The notes below the pieces were generated by a model. It was not told the origin of the DNA and searched no databases. It worked only from the letters and a program-made list of their open reading frames with translations. Below are positions 1 through 9,066 of a stretch of 64,000 bases of DNA, in pieces. Position 1 is the first letter of the stretch; each line of letters opens with the position of its first letter. The stretch is from the NCBI RefSeq assembly GCF_028993635.1, contig NZ_CP118631.1, positions 3,286,001 through 3,350,000 on the forward strand, in the 5' to 3' direction. This stretch comes from Mucilaginibacter sp. SJ (GTDB taxonomy: Bacteria; Bacteroidota; Bacteroidia; Sphingobacteriales; Sphingobacteriaceae). A program made the translations under genes and the position numbers.

Positions 1-942
1 TTTAGCTTTATCAAGCGTAAAAATGGCACTGCCGTTGTTAAAAGGTGCTGTCATGCCGGCTTTAACCGATTGGCCTGTATGAGCAAACAGATATAATTCG
101 CCAGCTTCAACGCCGGCGCCTTTTACTGTGATCTCCACCCGTGTGCTACCTGCATCTTTTACAGCCATTACATAACCCCGACTTTCAACGGCAGGTAACT
201 CTTTGGTAACAGCCGGGGTATTGCCCGATTTAATAACAGCCGTATAAACATTCCCGGCTATCGGGGTGAATAAAAAGCTGCCAATACCAAATTTCAATGG
301 CCGGAAGCGCGCTACCGTATCGTGCTTCTGATCAACAATAAAACCTCTGCATTCACTTAAGCCTGTACCGTCTGATGCCGTAACCTTAAAAGCAACTTTA
401 CTGTTAATACCCGCAACAAGGTTCCCTCCTTCCGGGAAAAACTGAGCATCATAGTTTGATGGCAACGTCTTAGCCTCGGCTTCGGGAGATTTTAACGGAT
501 TGATAATGACTATAGCCTTTTCAAAATAATAATCAGGACTAAAATTTTTCATCCAGTTGGTATAGGCTCTTAACTTATAATTACCATTGCTTGCCGATAC
601 TGGTATATAAACAGAGCCACTCCCGAGGCCGTTTTTCATTTCTATTTTAGTTTGGATTATGGCATTTTGCTTGTTGTCCAATACATCAACATATACAACT
701 TTGCTAAGAGCAAGCGGCTTATGATAAGTAGCATCAACGTTATATATTTTAAACCATAAAATTTCGCCGGTCATATAGGCGCTTTTGTCAGTATGTACAA
801 AAATCTTTTCCTGTACGGTAGCCTGGCTGTATTTGGTAAAGCTCTCGGAAATTTGATTTATAGTTTGTGCTAACCCGTTTAACGATAAGAGCAGCATGCC
901 TAAAAGCACTGGAACGACAGCAAGTTTTTTAATTTCTTTCAT
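1..942 (-). CDS. MG2-like exported protein, C-terminus cut by window edge
   Basis: An open frame of 314 codons runs leftward from an ATG at 940-942 and leaves the window, so the C-terminus is missing. The start is MKEIKKLAVVPVLLGMLLLS, a clear signal peptide with a likely cut after NGLAQ. The segment EKIFVHTDKSAYMTGEILWF (about residues 45-64) is the macroglobulin-type MG2 signature found in Bacteroidota proteins that sit beside DUF4249 lipoproteins and STN-type TonB receptors. Those genes lie immediately upstream here, so one operon is likely. A role in an outer-membrane complex is inferred; the substrate is unknown. Confidence 0.85.
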   Translation of the reverse strand, partial: MKEIKKLAVVPVLLGMLLLSLNGLAQTINQISESFTKYSQATVQEKIFVHTDKSAYMTGEILWFKIYNVDATYHKPLALSKVVYVDVLDNKQNAIIQTKIEMKNGLGSGSVYIPVSASNGNYKLRAYTNWMKNFSPDYYFEKAIVIINPLKSPEAEAKTLPSNYDAQFFPEGGNLVAGINSKVAFKVTASDGTGLSECRGFIVDQKHDTVARFRPLKFGIGSFLFTPIAGNVYTAVIKSGNTPAVTKELPAVESRGYVMAVKDAGSTRVEITVKGAGVEAGELYLFAHTGQSVKAGMTAPFNNGSAIFTLDKAK

Positions 943-989
943 AGCCAAACCTTATTGATTTATTTTCATGGCATCATTCATAAACTTTT

Positions 990-2165
990 TTATCTCTCTT
1001 TCCAAAATGAGGGAGTTTGTACCCGGCCCCTGATCCTGCAATCGGTACATTCAATTGATGAATAAGTATATCCTATTACGTTCATTTTGTCGGTTATATC
1101 AGCTACGGGTATCCCGCTACCATTAATAATCATGTTTAATACGTCATTTTGCTGCGTTTTAGGGTTGGAAAAAAGTGCAGTATCAGGCGGACCGCAATCA
1201 TACGGGTACGTTGCCACCCACTCGCGAGGGAGATCGGCATTATCAATAAATACCCGTTTTGATTGAACATTAGTTACACTTATATATCCAATAACAGGTT
1301 CGGCCGGATCTTTAAGGTTGTGAATATTACCCGTTAGCTGTGATGGTTGCGCATCGAATATACTCCCCAATTGCTCGGTGTTTTTCTTCATATTTTCCCA
1401 AAACTGATAAGCCTCTTTTGTTAAAGCGTACTGCTTCAGCAAAATAGAATAACGCATTTCAATTTTTTCAGATGTTGAGGCTATGGTTGTTACCGGTTGC
1501 TGGTATATTACATCTTGTGATAGCTTAGCTGATGAGCCTATAACTATGGTACTGGATTTGGCCCCCGCAAAGCAGTAATAACTGCTTTCACTGGGTGGCC
1601 GAAAAACAACTGCTTTAGCCACAGGATCAACCATATAGGCCGATTGATATTTAGCATGAAAGCGCCATGTTTCTTCATAACTCCACCTGTAATATCGGGA
1701 GCTATTGGAGGCATCGTGCGTATTTGCATAAACCTGCACGTTACCATTTTTAATATTAAACCCTATGCTATCAATTGGCTGTGTCTTTTTTACTTCAACA
1801 TAGTCAGACGCATATTCTTTATTATCGTTAGTGACAATATGCACACGGTACTTTTTTGACACATCCAGGTTAAGCGCAGGTATAAAATAAGTCCCATTTC
1901 CCCGGGATGTAAGTGAATATGCTGTTCCCCCTTCGGCTTCAACAGATACCGCGCAATTATCAACTCCGTTTGTGCTTACATTGCCCGAAATCTTAACCGT
2001 TCTGCTTAATTTTATTATAGTTGAATCGCTGCCATTGTTTATCACCCCTTCAACAACCAAGTACTGATTGGGAGAGTCAACAAGTTTAGGGTTATAAGGC
2101 TTTTTACAGGCATTATATATGCCTCCCAGCAATAATAAAATCAATATATATCGTTTTCCTTTCAT
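990..2165 (-). CDS. DUF4249 domain-containing lipoprotein
   Basis: About 391 residues. The N-terminus MKGKRYILILLLLGGIYNAC is a hydrophobic signal ending in a cysteine followed by KKPYNPK, consistent with a lipoprotein. The next stretch, with YLVVEGVINNGSDSTIIKLS, is typical of DUF4249. I start at the ATG at 2163-2165; an in-frame TTG at 2172-2174 directly abuts the stop of the upstream receptor gene and would add three residues. DUF4249 proteins are regularly encoded next to STN-type TonB receptors and probably act as surface partners, but the ligand is unknown. The gene continues the operon leftward into the MG2 gene after a 47-bp gap. Confidence 0.88.
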   Translation of the reverse strand: MKGKRYILILLLLGGIYNACKKPYNPKLVDSPNQYLVVEGVINNGSDSTIIKLSRTVKISGNVSTNGVDNCAVSVEAEGGTAYSLTSRGNGTYFIPALNLDVSKKYRVHIVTNDNKEYASDYVEVKKTQPIDSIGFNIKNGNVQVYANTHDASNSSRYYRWSYEETWRFHAKYQSAYMVDPVAKAVVFRPPSESSYYCFAGAKSSTIVIGSSAKLSQDVIYQQPVTTIASTSEKIEMRYSILLKQYALTKEAYQFWENMKKNTEQLGSIFDAQPSQLTGNIHNLKDPAEPVIGYISVTNVQSKRVFIDNADLPREWVATYPYDCGPPDTALFSNPKTQQNDVLNMIINGSGIPVADITDKMNVIGYTYSSIECTDCRIRGRVQTPSFWKER

Positions 2166-2174
2166 CGCTTTCAA

Positions 2175-4949
2175 TTAAAACCTGATATTGTAATTAATAA
2201 ATGGAATAGGTTTTGCAAATATGGACAGCTTATACCCGTTAATGACCCCGCCCTGCTCTGTAAAGAATGTTGAATACGCGTTTTGCCTGCCGGTTAAGTT
2301 ATACACCCCTATTGTAAATGAGTTATGGGTTAATTGGTGCACTTTATGGTTGCCCTCTATGTTCATTGAAAAATCCGACCTGAAATAATCCGGGATGCGG
2401 TATTGGTTCCTGTCCGAATAAAATACCCGCTCGGAGCCACCATACTCATACTTGGCAATAGGCAGGGTAATAGGCCGGCCCGTGCTGTAAGTAAGATTTA
2501 AAGAAACACTGAACCTATGTGAAAACCTGTAGTTACCAATAAAATTAAAAGCATGTGGCTTATCAAAATTTGCAGGATAATAAGCCCCTCCATTAATCAA
2601 ATCGCCGGCGTTAGGATCATTTTGCCTTAAAAACGTGCGCGAATAAGTATAGCTGATCCACCCATTGGCTTTCCCGGTGGCTTTTTTTACTAAAAACTCA
2701 ATTCCATATGCTTTGCCTTTTGTACCTACCACATCCGTTTCAATATGATGGTTTAATACGAGGTTAGCACCGCTCTTATAGTCGAGATAATCCCTTAATC
2801 GCTTATAATAAACCTCAACCGAAGTTTCGATAGTATTTGATTTTAAATTATGATAAACACCTAATGATACCTGATCACCATATTGAGGTTTGATATTGGG
2901 ATCACTCAGTTGCCAAACATCAGTGGGAGATATGGCTGTTGTGTTTGATAACAGGTGAATATACTGCCTGAGTGTGTTATAGCCGCCCTTGATCGATAGA
3001 TTATCGCCCAGTTGATATCTGGCCGAAAGCCTGATTTCGGGCCCCGAATAAGTTTTAATAAACTTACCACTTGCGTAATAGGTACTATCCAACAGGTTGG
3101 CGCTTGTTTTGGGCAGGTTAGGCGCATAGTTATACACTGTTTGCGGCCCCAGAAAATTGTAGATCGAATACCTTACACCACCGCTTATCGACAGATCGTC
3201 GGTCACGTCAAACTTATCGCCGAGGTATAAGGCGCTTTCCAGGGCCTGTTGTGTGGAAACGACATCAGGAGCTACCAATGATTGGGCGCCAAGAGGCTGA
3301 AAGCTGCCCGGATGGAGCTTATAATAAATGGAACTTAACCCAAAATCCACAGTGTTTTTGCGGTTAAGGTAATAGGTAAAATCCGTTTTAAAATTACTTT
3401 GGTTGATATCAAAATTCAGCTTATAAGCATTTACCGGGTTATCGGCGCTTGAAACATCATATTGGTACTTGTCTATTCCGGCCGTAATAACACTGAATAA
3501 TTTGTTATTAAAATTATGCTTCCATTTTAGGTTGATATTCCTGTTGCTGTAACTATAAGCAGTATCGCTATTAAGCCTGAATTTATCCCTGCTTACATAG
3601 CTGGTTAGATACAGGTTGTTTTTATCATCAATCTGGTGGCTTATATCCAGGTTAACATCATAAAATGAAGCCGAACTGTGCTTGTAGGCATCGGGCAGGA
3701 GTTTAAGGAGCCAGTCGGAGTAAGTGGTACGACCTCCGAATGAAAACGAGGTTTTTTCTTTAATAATTGGGCCTTCTACGTTAAGCCTGCTGGTGATTAA
3801 ACCAATGCCTGCCGAGCCGGTAAATTTCTTTTTATTACCCTCACGATTGGTAACATCCAACACCGATGATAAACGCCCGCCGAACCTTTCGGGGATACTG
3901 CTTTTATATAGTTCGATATCTTTAACTATGTCGGGGTTAAATGATGAAAAGAAGCCGAAAAAATGCGAGGGGTTATAAATGGTGGCGTCATTCATCAGGA
4001 TCAGGTTCTGATCGGCCGAGCCCCCGCGTACATTGAAACCCGTCGTTGCCTCTCCTACCGACTGAACTCCGGGCAGGGTAAGTACCACCCTTAATATATC
4101 GGCCTCGCCAAATACGGTGGGCACCTGTTTAATACTCTTAATATCGAGCCGGTTCACCCCCAACTGCACGTTGCGTACGTTGGCTACTTTTTCGGCGGAG
4201 ATCTTTACCTCTTTAAGGCTGGTTACCTGCTCCTGCATTTCAATGATGATCTTCCCATCCGAGTAAAGGATGATCTGCCTGCGGGTATCGCGCATGCCAA
4301 TGCCCCTAACGCTTAAAACCTGCCTGCCTTTGGGTAATTTGATAGTGAAATAGCCAAACTGGTCGGTAGCTACACCCGTTTTGGTATTGGTTACATAAAT
4401 GCTGGCTCCTGTTACAGATTCGCCTGATTTGGCTTCCTTTACATACCCCGAAAGCGTTGCCGTACCCGTCTCAATAGTGTTGGTTTTGACTCCTATTTCG
4501 TATAGCTTATTTTCGGTTGTTGCTTCGGGTATCTTTTTATCTTTATCAAGATCAGCATTAGCCGGTGACACACTCATATTTGCTGCAGTTGCGTTGGCAG
4601 CTGTAATGCCAAAATAACCTACCGCCAGCCCGGTCTGTATTTCGCGCCCTTTAGTTAAAAACACCTGCTGCTGTTTGGTTATAGCGAAACTAAAACCAGT
4701 GTTTTTAAAAGCCTGGCTCAATATAGTTTCAATAGGTTTATTGGTTGCCTGCAGAGTTACTTTCAAACTGTCAAACTGCGTGGCGTCGTAAAAAAAATGA
4801 AAGCCTGATTTTGCTTCCAGTTCTGTTACAAACTGCTCAATAGTAGCTTGCTGAAAGTTTACGCTGATTGATTTTACCGGGCCCTGCTGGGCCTGGCACA
4901 GTTTAATTAAAATCAAAAAACAGAAACTTAGAAAGTAAATTTTTTTCAT
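2175..4949 (-). CDS. TonB-dependent receptor with N-terminal STN domain
   Basis: 924 residues. In order: signal peptide (cut after CQAQ), an STN domain at about 24-105, a carboxypeptidase-regulatory-like beta-sandwich at about 160-235 (ATLSGYVKEAKSGESVTGAS), a plug at about 255-380 with FNVRGGSADQNLILMNDA, and a long beta-barrel ending in an aromatic residue (YNIRF), as outer-membrane barrels do. The STN domain suggests signalling to a FecR-type anti-sigma factor or a structural role; no sigma/FecR pair is adjacent. The barrel would import an unidentified ligand with energy from TonB. The neighbouring DUF4249 and MG2 genes form the recurring Bacteroidota trio. Confidence 0.95.
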   Translation of the reverse strand: MKKIYFLSFCFLILIKLCQAQQGPVKSISVNFQQATIEQFVTELEAKSGFHFFYDATQFDSLKVTLQATNKPIETILSQAFKNTGFSFAITKQQQVFLTKGREIQTGLAVGYFGITAANATAANMSVSPANADLDKDKKIPEATTENKLYEIGVKTNTIETGTATLSGYVKEAKSGESVTGASIYVTNTKTGVATDQFGYFTIKLPKGRQVLSVRGIGMRDTRRQIILYSDGKIIIEMQEQVTSLKEVKISAEKVANVRNVQLGVNRLDIKSIKQVPTVFGEADILRVVLTLPGVQSVGEATTGFNVRGGSADQNLILMNDATIYNPSHFFGFFSSFNPDIVKDIELYKSSIPERFGGRLSSVLDVTNREGNKKKFTGSAGIGLITSRLNVEGPIIKEKTSFSFGGRTTYSDWLLKLLPDAYKHSSASFYDVNLDISHQIDDKNNLYLTSYVSRDKFRLNSDTAYSYSNRNINLKWKHNFNNKLFSVITAGIDKYQYDVSSADNPVNAYKLNFDINQSNFKTDFTYYLNRKNTVDFGLSSIYYKLHPGSFQPLGAQSLVAPDVVSTQQALESALYLGDKFDVTDDLSISGGVRYSIYNFLGPQTVYNYAPNLPKTSANLLDSTYYASGKFIKTYSGPEIRLSARYQLGDNLSIKGGYNTLRQYIHLLSNTTAISPTDVWQLSDPNIKPQYGDQVSLGVYHNLKSNTIETSVEVYYKRLRDYLDYKSGANLVLNHHIETDVVGTKGKAYGIEFLVKKATGKANGWISYTYSRTFLRQNDPNAGDLINGGAYYPANFDKPHAFNFIGNYRFSHRFSVSLNLTYSTGRPITLPIAKYEYGGSERVFYSDRNQYRIPDYFRSDFSMNIEGNHKVHQLTHNSFTIGVYNLTGRQNAYSTFFTEQGGVINGYKLSIFAKPIPFINYNIRF

Positions 4950-5028
4950 CCGGTTATTTTATTTTCCTGCCGTATACATTAATGCTATACCATTTTTTGC
5001 CCTGTTATAAATAATAAGGCACACCGCA

Positions 5029-5760
5029 TTAATTAGTTAAATGATCATAATAAGTAGTTACATCCACTATAGCCTGTTCCTGATTTTCGCGAAAGTCGAT
5101 ATGATTTGCTTTTATATATTGCCGCAACTCCTTCTTTTTATCCTTCAAAATATCTAACAGTCCGCCCTTTCCGCTAAAACTGAAATAGCTATCCCCTTTT
5201 TTAACGTAATAATCTTTTGTTTCGCTAAAAAAAGATTCAACAGTGTTATTTCCGGTATTGGTTTGGATGCTCTTGGCCCTTTTTACAATGATACCGATCT
5301 TTTTCCCCTGGTATAATTGATCGTAAAAACCGGTAGCAAGGCGGGCCTGGCCTGTCGAGTCGGTAACAATGCGTATAAAATGGTGGTTAAGCAGCCAAAA
5401 CTCCGGCACACGTTCGCTTAGCAATGAAATTTTTGTAAAGTGGTTATAAAGCAGTATAGCTACCAAATCTTTATTCAAATCATATAACATCGGAACATCG
5501 CGATAAACCGCTGCCCCGTATTTTACATCCCCAGGTGTAAATGTCTTATTGTCAAAAACATATGCATTACCTTTTATTATAGGATCGTAAAACTCATATT
5601 CGGGCCCGTTATACAGGTGCGATTGTTGCCCTATAGCAGTGTGATAATTAGCAATTACGAGGCCTAAACCCGTGCTATCGGTACCCGTTTGTGCAGAAAC
5701 ATGACCGTTTGCCATTATGCCCCAGGTGATAACTAAGGCCAGGAGTGATTTTTTTACCAT
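5029..5760 (-). CDS. secreted protein of unknown function, Bacteroidota type
   Basis: 243 residues with a signal peptide (cut likely after HVSAQ). The mature part is soluble, rich in Tyr, Lys and Asp, with no transmembrane segment and no catalytic motif I can name. It resembles conserved hypothetical Bacteroidota exported proteins in composition, but I do not recognise a family. It lies 79 bp upstream of the TonB receptor on the same strand and is the first gene of the leftward cluster, so it may be co-transcribed. A lysine-rich stretch near residues 205-220 (LLDILKDKKKELRQYIKANH) resembles a helical tail. Confidence 0.8.
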   Translation of the reverse strand: MVKKSLLALVITWGIMANGHVSAQTGTDSTGLGLVIANYHTAIGQQSHLYNGPEYEFYDPIIKGNAYVFDNKTFTPGDVKYGAAVYRDVPMLYDLNKDLVAILLYNHFTKISLLSERVPEFWLLNHHFIRIVTDSTGQARLATGFYDQLYQGKKIGIIVKRAKSIQTNTGNNTVESFFSETKDYYVKKGDSYFSFSGKGGLLDILKDKKKELRQYIKANHIDFRENQEQAIVDVTTYYDHLTN

Positions 5761-6147
5761 TTAGGTTTTTATAAAAACGGAATTTACATGACTTTCACTT
5801 AATTACCAAACCCCTCTCCCTTAATGCGCTAAAGCAAGTGTATTAATTGTGTTACATAAAAAGGCGACTGGGGGGCTACAACGTACTATTACGAATGGTT
5901 AAAACAGATGCAACAACCATTGTTAAATAATTGCGTATTACGCAACTAAATTATCTCCCCGCTTCTGTAACAACCGCCCCCTGTCATCGTCTTATTTTTG
6001 TGTAGACAATTTTACAATATCACCTCAATAAAACATCTACCTTAGATTAAGCGTTTAATTGCCGGTTTGTCTCCGGCTCAATACCTGCAGCGCCGCGCAA
6101 AACCCAATAGGCTACACAGGTTTTACCTAAAAATAACACATACTAAA
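5761..6147. other. divergent intergenic region ahead of the ter operon
   Basis: 387 bp between the divergent secreted-protein gene and the first TerD gene. It holds a CCCCTCTCCC remnant of a common post-stop hairpin near 5805 and one good -7 box at 5993-6000. No open frame with coding character was seen. The in-frame stretch 6067-6147 ahead of the first TerD ATG encodes a basic, unconserved extension and is better read as leader. Confidence 0.6.
5993..6000 (+). promoter_or_regulatory. -7 box of the ter operon promoter
   Basis: TATTTTTG matches the Bacteroidota -7 consensus TAnnTTTG. A start near 6006 would give a leader of about 140 nt before the TerD ATG at 6148. I see no convincing -33 TTTG at the usual distance, so confidence is moderate. 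Confidence 0.42.
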
Positions 6148-6723
6148 ATGGCTATTAACTTACAAAAAGGGCAGAAAATTGATATCGGCCTTTCAAAAAT
6201 GACAGTTGGCTTGGGCTGGAACCCAAACGAAGGCACAGGTTATGACTTCGACCTTGACGTATCGGCTATCATGATCGATGCTAACCGACTGGTACCCCAG
6301 GATGAATTTTTTGTATTCTATAATAATGTCGACTCGCCCGAGCAATCTGTACATCATACCGGCGATGACCCAACAGGCGGCAACAGCGATGGCGGCGATG
6401 ATGAATCGATCACTGTTGACCTGACTAAAGTAGATGCCCGCATCCAGGAGATCCTGTTTGTGGTAACTATTCACGAAGCACAGGCACGTCGCCAGAATTT
6501 TGGACAGGTGCGTGACTCGTACATCCGCATACTTGATAATCAAACAGGCGCTGAAGTTTGTAAATACGAACTGGGCGAGGATTTTTCTATCGAAACAGCT
6601 ATTGAGTTTGGCCGGCTTTATAAACGCAATGGTGCCTGGAAGTTTGAAGCATCGGGCGTAGGCTATAAAGAAGACCTGGCCTTCTTTTTAAGTAAATATT
6701 TCAAAGGACAAATAATCAAATAA
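6148..6723 (+). CDS. terD: TerD family protein (first of four)
   Basis: 191 residues from the ATG at 6148; the open frame extends upstream to 6067, but the family always begins MAINLQKGQ, so the downstream ATG is chosen. Calcium-ligand motifs of the TerD fold are present: FDLDVSA (34-40) and GDDPTGG...GGDDE (72-86). TerD proteins are cytoplasmic Ca2+-binding proteins of the Ter stress system, linked to tellurite, oxidative and phage resistance. It is nearly twin to the third TerD (9056) and lacks the Gly/Phe-rich insert of the second and fourth. The gap to the next gene is only 4 bp, so the genes form one operon. Confidence 0.95.
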   Translation: MAINLQKGQKIDIGLSKMTVGLGWNPNEGTGYDFDLDVSAIMIDANRLVPQDEFFVFYNNVDSPEQSVHHTGDDPTGGNSDGGDDESITVDLTKVDARIQEILFVVTIHEAQARRQNFGQVRDSYIRILDNQTGAEVCKYELGEDFSIETAIEFGRLYKRNGAWKFEASGVGYKEDLAFFLSKYFKGQIIK

Positions 6724-6727
6724 GGCA

Positions 6728-7396
6728 ATGGCTATAAATTTGGTAAAGGGTCAAACAATTGACCTGCGTAAAAATGATAAAGGCGAAAGTTTTGACTTGT
6801 CGTCGGTAACTATAGGTTTAGGCTGGGATGTTAGGAAAACCCACGGTGGCGGCTTTTTGGGCAAGCTGTTTGGCGGTGCCGAAGAAGCTGAATATGACTT
6901 GGATGCAATAGCGTTTTTGTTAGATAAAAACGGCAAAGTGGCCAATCGTGGCTATGCCAAACAAACCGCTAATGGGCGTACTATCAATATGTTCGAGGGA
7001 GATGTGATTTACTTTAACTCGATGCGCCACCCGTCGGGGCACATCTGGCTTACCGGCGATAACCGCACCGGGGCCGGCGAGGGCGATGACGAGCAAATCA
7101 TCGTAAAGCTTGATTCGCTCGATCCGAAATATGACCGCATCCTTTTCCTGGTAGCCATTTATCAGGGCCGTAAAAACAATCAACACTTTGGCATGGTGGA
7201 GAATGCTTTCATCCGCGCGGTTGACAGCCATGGTAAAGAGATCGCTAAGTTCAGTCTTTCCGGCGATTCAACCTATAACGGTATGTGTTCGATGACCTTT
7301 GCGGAAGTATACCGCAAAGACGGCACCTGGAAATTCCGTGCCATCGGCGAGCCGCATAGTACTGATAGTCTTTCGGAATTGCTTCGAAACTATTAA
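6728..7396 (+). CDS. TerD family protein, insert-bearing (second of four)
   Basis: 222 residues beginning MAINLVKGQT. A Gly/Phe-rich insert, GGFLGKLFGGAEEAE (41-55), precedes the first Ca2+ motif YDLDA (56-60); the second is GDNRTGAGEGDDE (110-122). The fourth TerD has a similar GLFGFG insert at the same place, so these two form a subtype distinct from the shorter first and third copies. It starts 4 bp after the first TerD. The two copies probably work together as a hetero-pair; this is inference from gene order. The exact biochemical role of TerD paralogues is not settled. Confidence 0.94.
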   Translation: MAINLVKGQTIDLRKNDKGESFDLSSVTIGLGWDVRKTHGGGFLGKLFGGAEEAEYDLDAIAFLLDKNGKVANRGYAKQTANGRTINMFEGDVIYFNSMRHPSGHIWLTGDNRTGAGEGDDEQIIVKLDSLDPKYDRILFLVAIYQGRKNNQHFGMVENAFIRAVDSHGKEIAKFSLSGDSTYNGMCSMTFAEVYRKDGTWKFRAIGEPHSTDSLSELLRNY

Positions 7397-7405
7397 TATA
7401 AAAAC

Positions 7406-7497
7406 ATGTCATTGCGAGGGGGAACGACGAAGCAATCGCACGTAAGCATAGCCGCTCTGTATAGCAAGCGATTGCCACGCTACGCTCGCAATGACAT
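7406..7497. repeat. MITE-like inverted-repeat element inside the ter operon
   Basis: The ends are a perfect 13-bp inverted repeat, ATGTCATTGCGAG and CTCGCAATGACAT. The interior carries GAAGCAATCGC facing GCGATTG plus AGCCGCTCT. The same element in better condition is at 47934-48028. It sits between the second TerD and the HAD gene, the longest gap in this operon. Confidence 0.75.
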
Positions 7498-7528
7498 TTT
7501 GGTTAAGTTTAATTCTACCTAAACATAA

Positions 7529-8224
7529 ATGTACCAGCACTATTCATTTGATCTGTGGCTCACGCTGATCAAGTCAAACCCGTACTTTAAGATAGAACGC
7601 ACTAAAATCTTTCACCGGGATTTTAATCCCGGCGGTAAAAGCATCGACGATGTGGCAAGGGCTTTCAGGCAGGTTGACCTCATGTGCAATGCCGTGAACG
7701 AACGTACTGGTAAAAACATTGACGCGGATGAAATGTACCTGATGGTGATCAGCACAATCAATGACAACCAGTATCCGCTTGCCGATGTTAATATCGATAA
7801 GCTGTATGCCGACATGGAAACCCTGCTGTTTTACTATCTGCCAGTGCTTTACTCACCTGTAACAATTGAGGTGCTGCAGCATCTAAAACAAAAAGGTGAT
7901 TGCTCATTGAGTATTTTAAGTAATACAGGCTTTATAAAAGGACAAACGCTCCGCAAGGTAATGGTTAAATTGGGGTTGGATACGTTCTTTAACTTTCAGA
8001 TCTATTCGGACGAGGAGGGGATGTCGAAACCAAACGGGGATTTATTTAAGCTGATGGTGCAAAAAGTTAAAGAGTGTAATAAACCAAAGCAGATAGACCG
8101 ATCAGGTATCATACATATAGGCGATAACCCGGCGGCAGATATAGCGGGGGCTAAAGATGCAGGCCTTGATAGCCTGCTCATCAATTCAAACAACTTATCC
8201 ATTTTAACCTTATTAAGTTTATGA
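7529..8224 (+). CDS. HAD-superfamily hydrolase of the Ter module
   Basis: 231 residues. HAD motifs: I, FDLWLTL (7-13) with nucleophile Asp8; II, SNTG (131-134); III, Lys167 in MSKPNGDLF; IV, GDNPAADIAGAKDAG (198-212). In motif I the second Asp usual in phosphatases is Trp10, as in haloacid-dehalogenase-type members where that acid is also absent, so ordinary phosphatase activity is uncertain. HAD and phosphoribosyltransferase genes are known companions of TerD in the predicted nucleotide-like biosynthetic module of Ter systems. Its stop overlaps the next start as ATGA at 8221-8224, giving translational coupling. Confidence 0.9.
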   Translation: MYQHYSFDLWLTLIKSNPYFKIERTKIFHRDFNPGGKSIDDVARAFRQVDLMCNAVNERTGKNIDADEMYLMVISTINDNQYPLADVNIDKLYADMETLLFYYLPVLYSPVTIEVLQHLKQKGDCSLSILSNTGFIKGQTLRKVMVKLGLDTFFNFQIYSDEEGMSKPNGDLFKLMVQKVKECNKPKQIDRSGIIHIGDNPAADIAGAKDAGLDSLLINSNNLSILTLLSL

Positions 8225-9066
8225 AAGCTACCTACTCATTACATCATATAAACAGCGCAACACATTTTGGTTTCGATGCCGATGATTACAGTCGCTTTAA
8301 ATTTGGCGATGGCGAGGTATCCCGCTACTTCGGCACCGATCTGGCCGATGGCTTTATCAGCGAAATCTTAACTAAACAGCCAATAGAAAAACAGATCGTA
8401 GTTATATCAAGCCCATACTCATTTATTCCGACGGCTACTTTTGCAATGAAAAACCACTTTGTGTGCAGGCTTAACCGCTGGCTGGCCCATCATGGTTACC
8501 CGGTTGTACAGGAAACGAAGGTTCATCGCACCATAACTTATAAGGAAGATTATGGCGAGCTGGACGCCGAGCAAAGGATTAATTTAATAGGTAACGATTC
8601 GTTTCATATTGATAAGGATTTTCTTAAAGACAAAACCCTGCTTTTTTTAGATGACATCAAGATCACTGGCAGTCATGAGCGTATGATCATGAAAATGGTA
8701 AATGAATACGGTTTACAGAACGATATTTACATGCTGTACTTTGCCGAACTGGTGAACAAAAACATCCACCCCAATATTGAGAATTATCTTAACTATCATC
8801 ATGTTAAAAACATTTACCATTTAAATGATATCATTAAGGGCACTAATTTTTGCATCAACACCCGCATAGTAAAATATATTTTAAATTACGATCACGAAAG
8901 TTTTTGCATCTTTATACAAGATCAAGGCAGCAATTTCATAAACTTGCTGTATGATATGGCTTTGGGTAATGGGTATCATACCATTGAAGCCTATACACCT
9001 AACTTAAACTTTATTAAACAGAACCTATTAATAAACAATAATAAACTAATTCAGCATGGCAATTAA
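8221..9066 (+). CDS. phosphoribosyltransferase-like protein of the Ter module
   Basis: 281 residues. LFLDDIKITGSHE (141-153) fits the PRPP-binding loop of type I phosphoribosyltransferases (hydrophobic strand, DD, then TG), and ISSPYSFIPTATFAMKNHF (62-80) fits a preceding loop. It overlaps the HAD gene by 4 bp and the third TerD by 11 bp, so the three genes are tightly coupled. Such PRTases recur in ter operons and are predicted to build a nucleoside-like small molecule or modify a base; the real substrate is unknown. No signal peptide or membrane segment is present, so it acts in the cytoplasm. Confidence 0.85.
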   Translation: MKATYSLHHINSATHFGFDADDYSRFKFGDGEVSRYFGTDLADGFISEILTKQPIEKQIVVISSPYSFIPTATFAMKNHFVCRLNRWLAHHGYPVVQETKVHRTITYKEDYGELDAEQRINLIGNDSFHIDKDFLKDKTLLFLDDIKITGSHERMIMKMVNEYGLQNDIYMLYFAELVNKNIHPNIENYLNYHHVKNIYHLNDIIKGTNFCINTRIVKYILNYDHESFCIFIQDQGSNFINLLYDMALGNGYHTIEAYTPNLNFIKQNLLINNNKLIQHGN

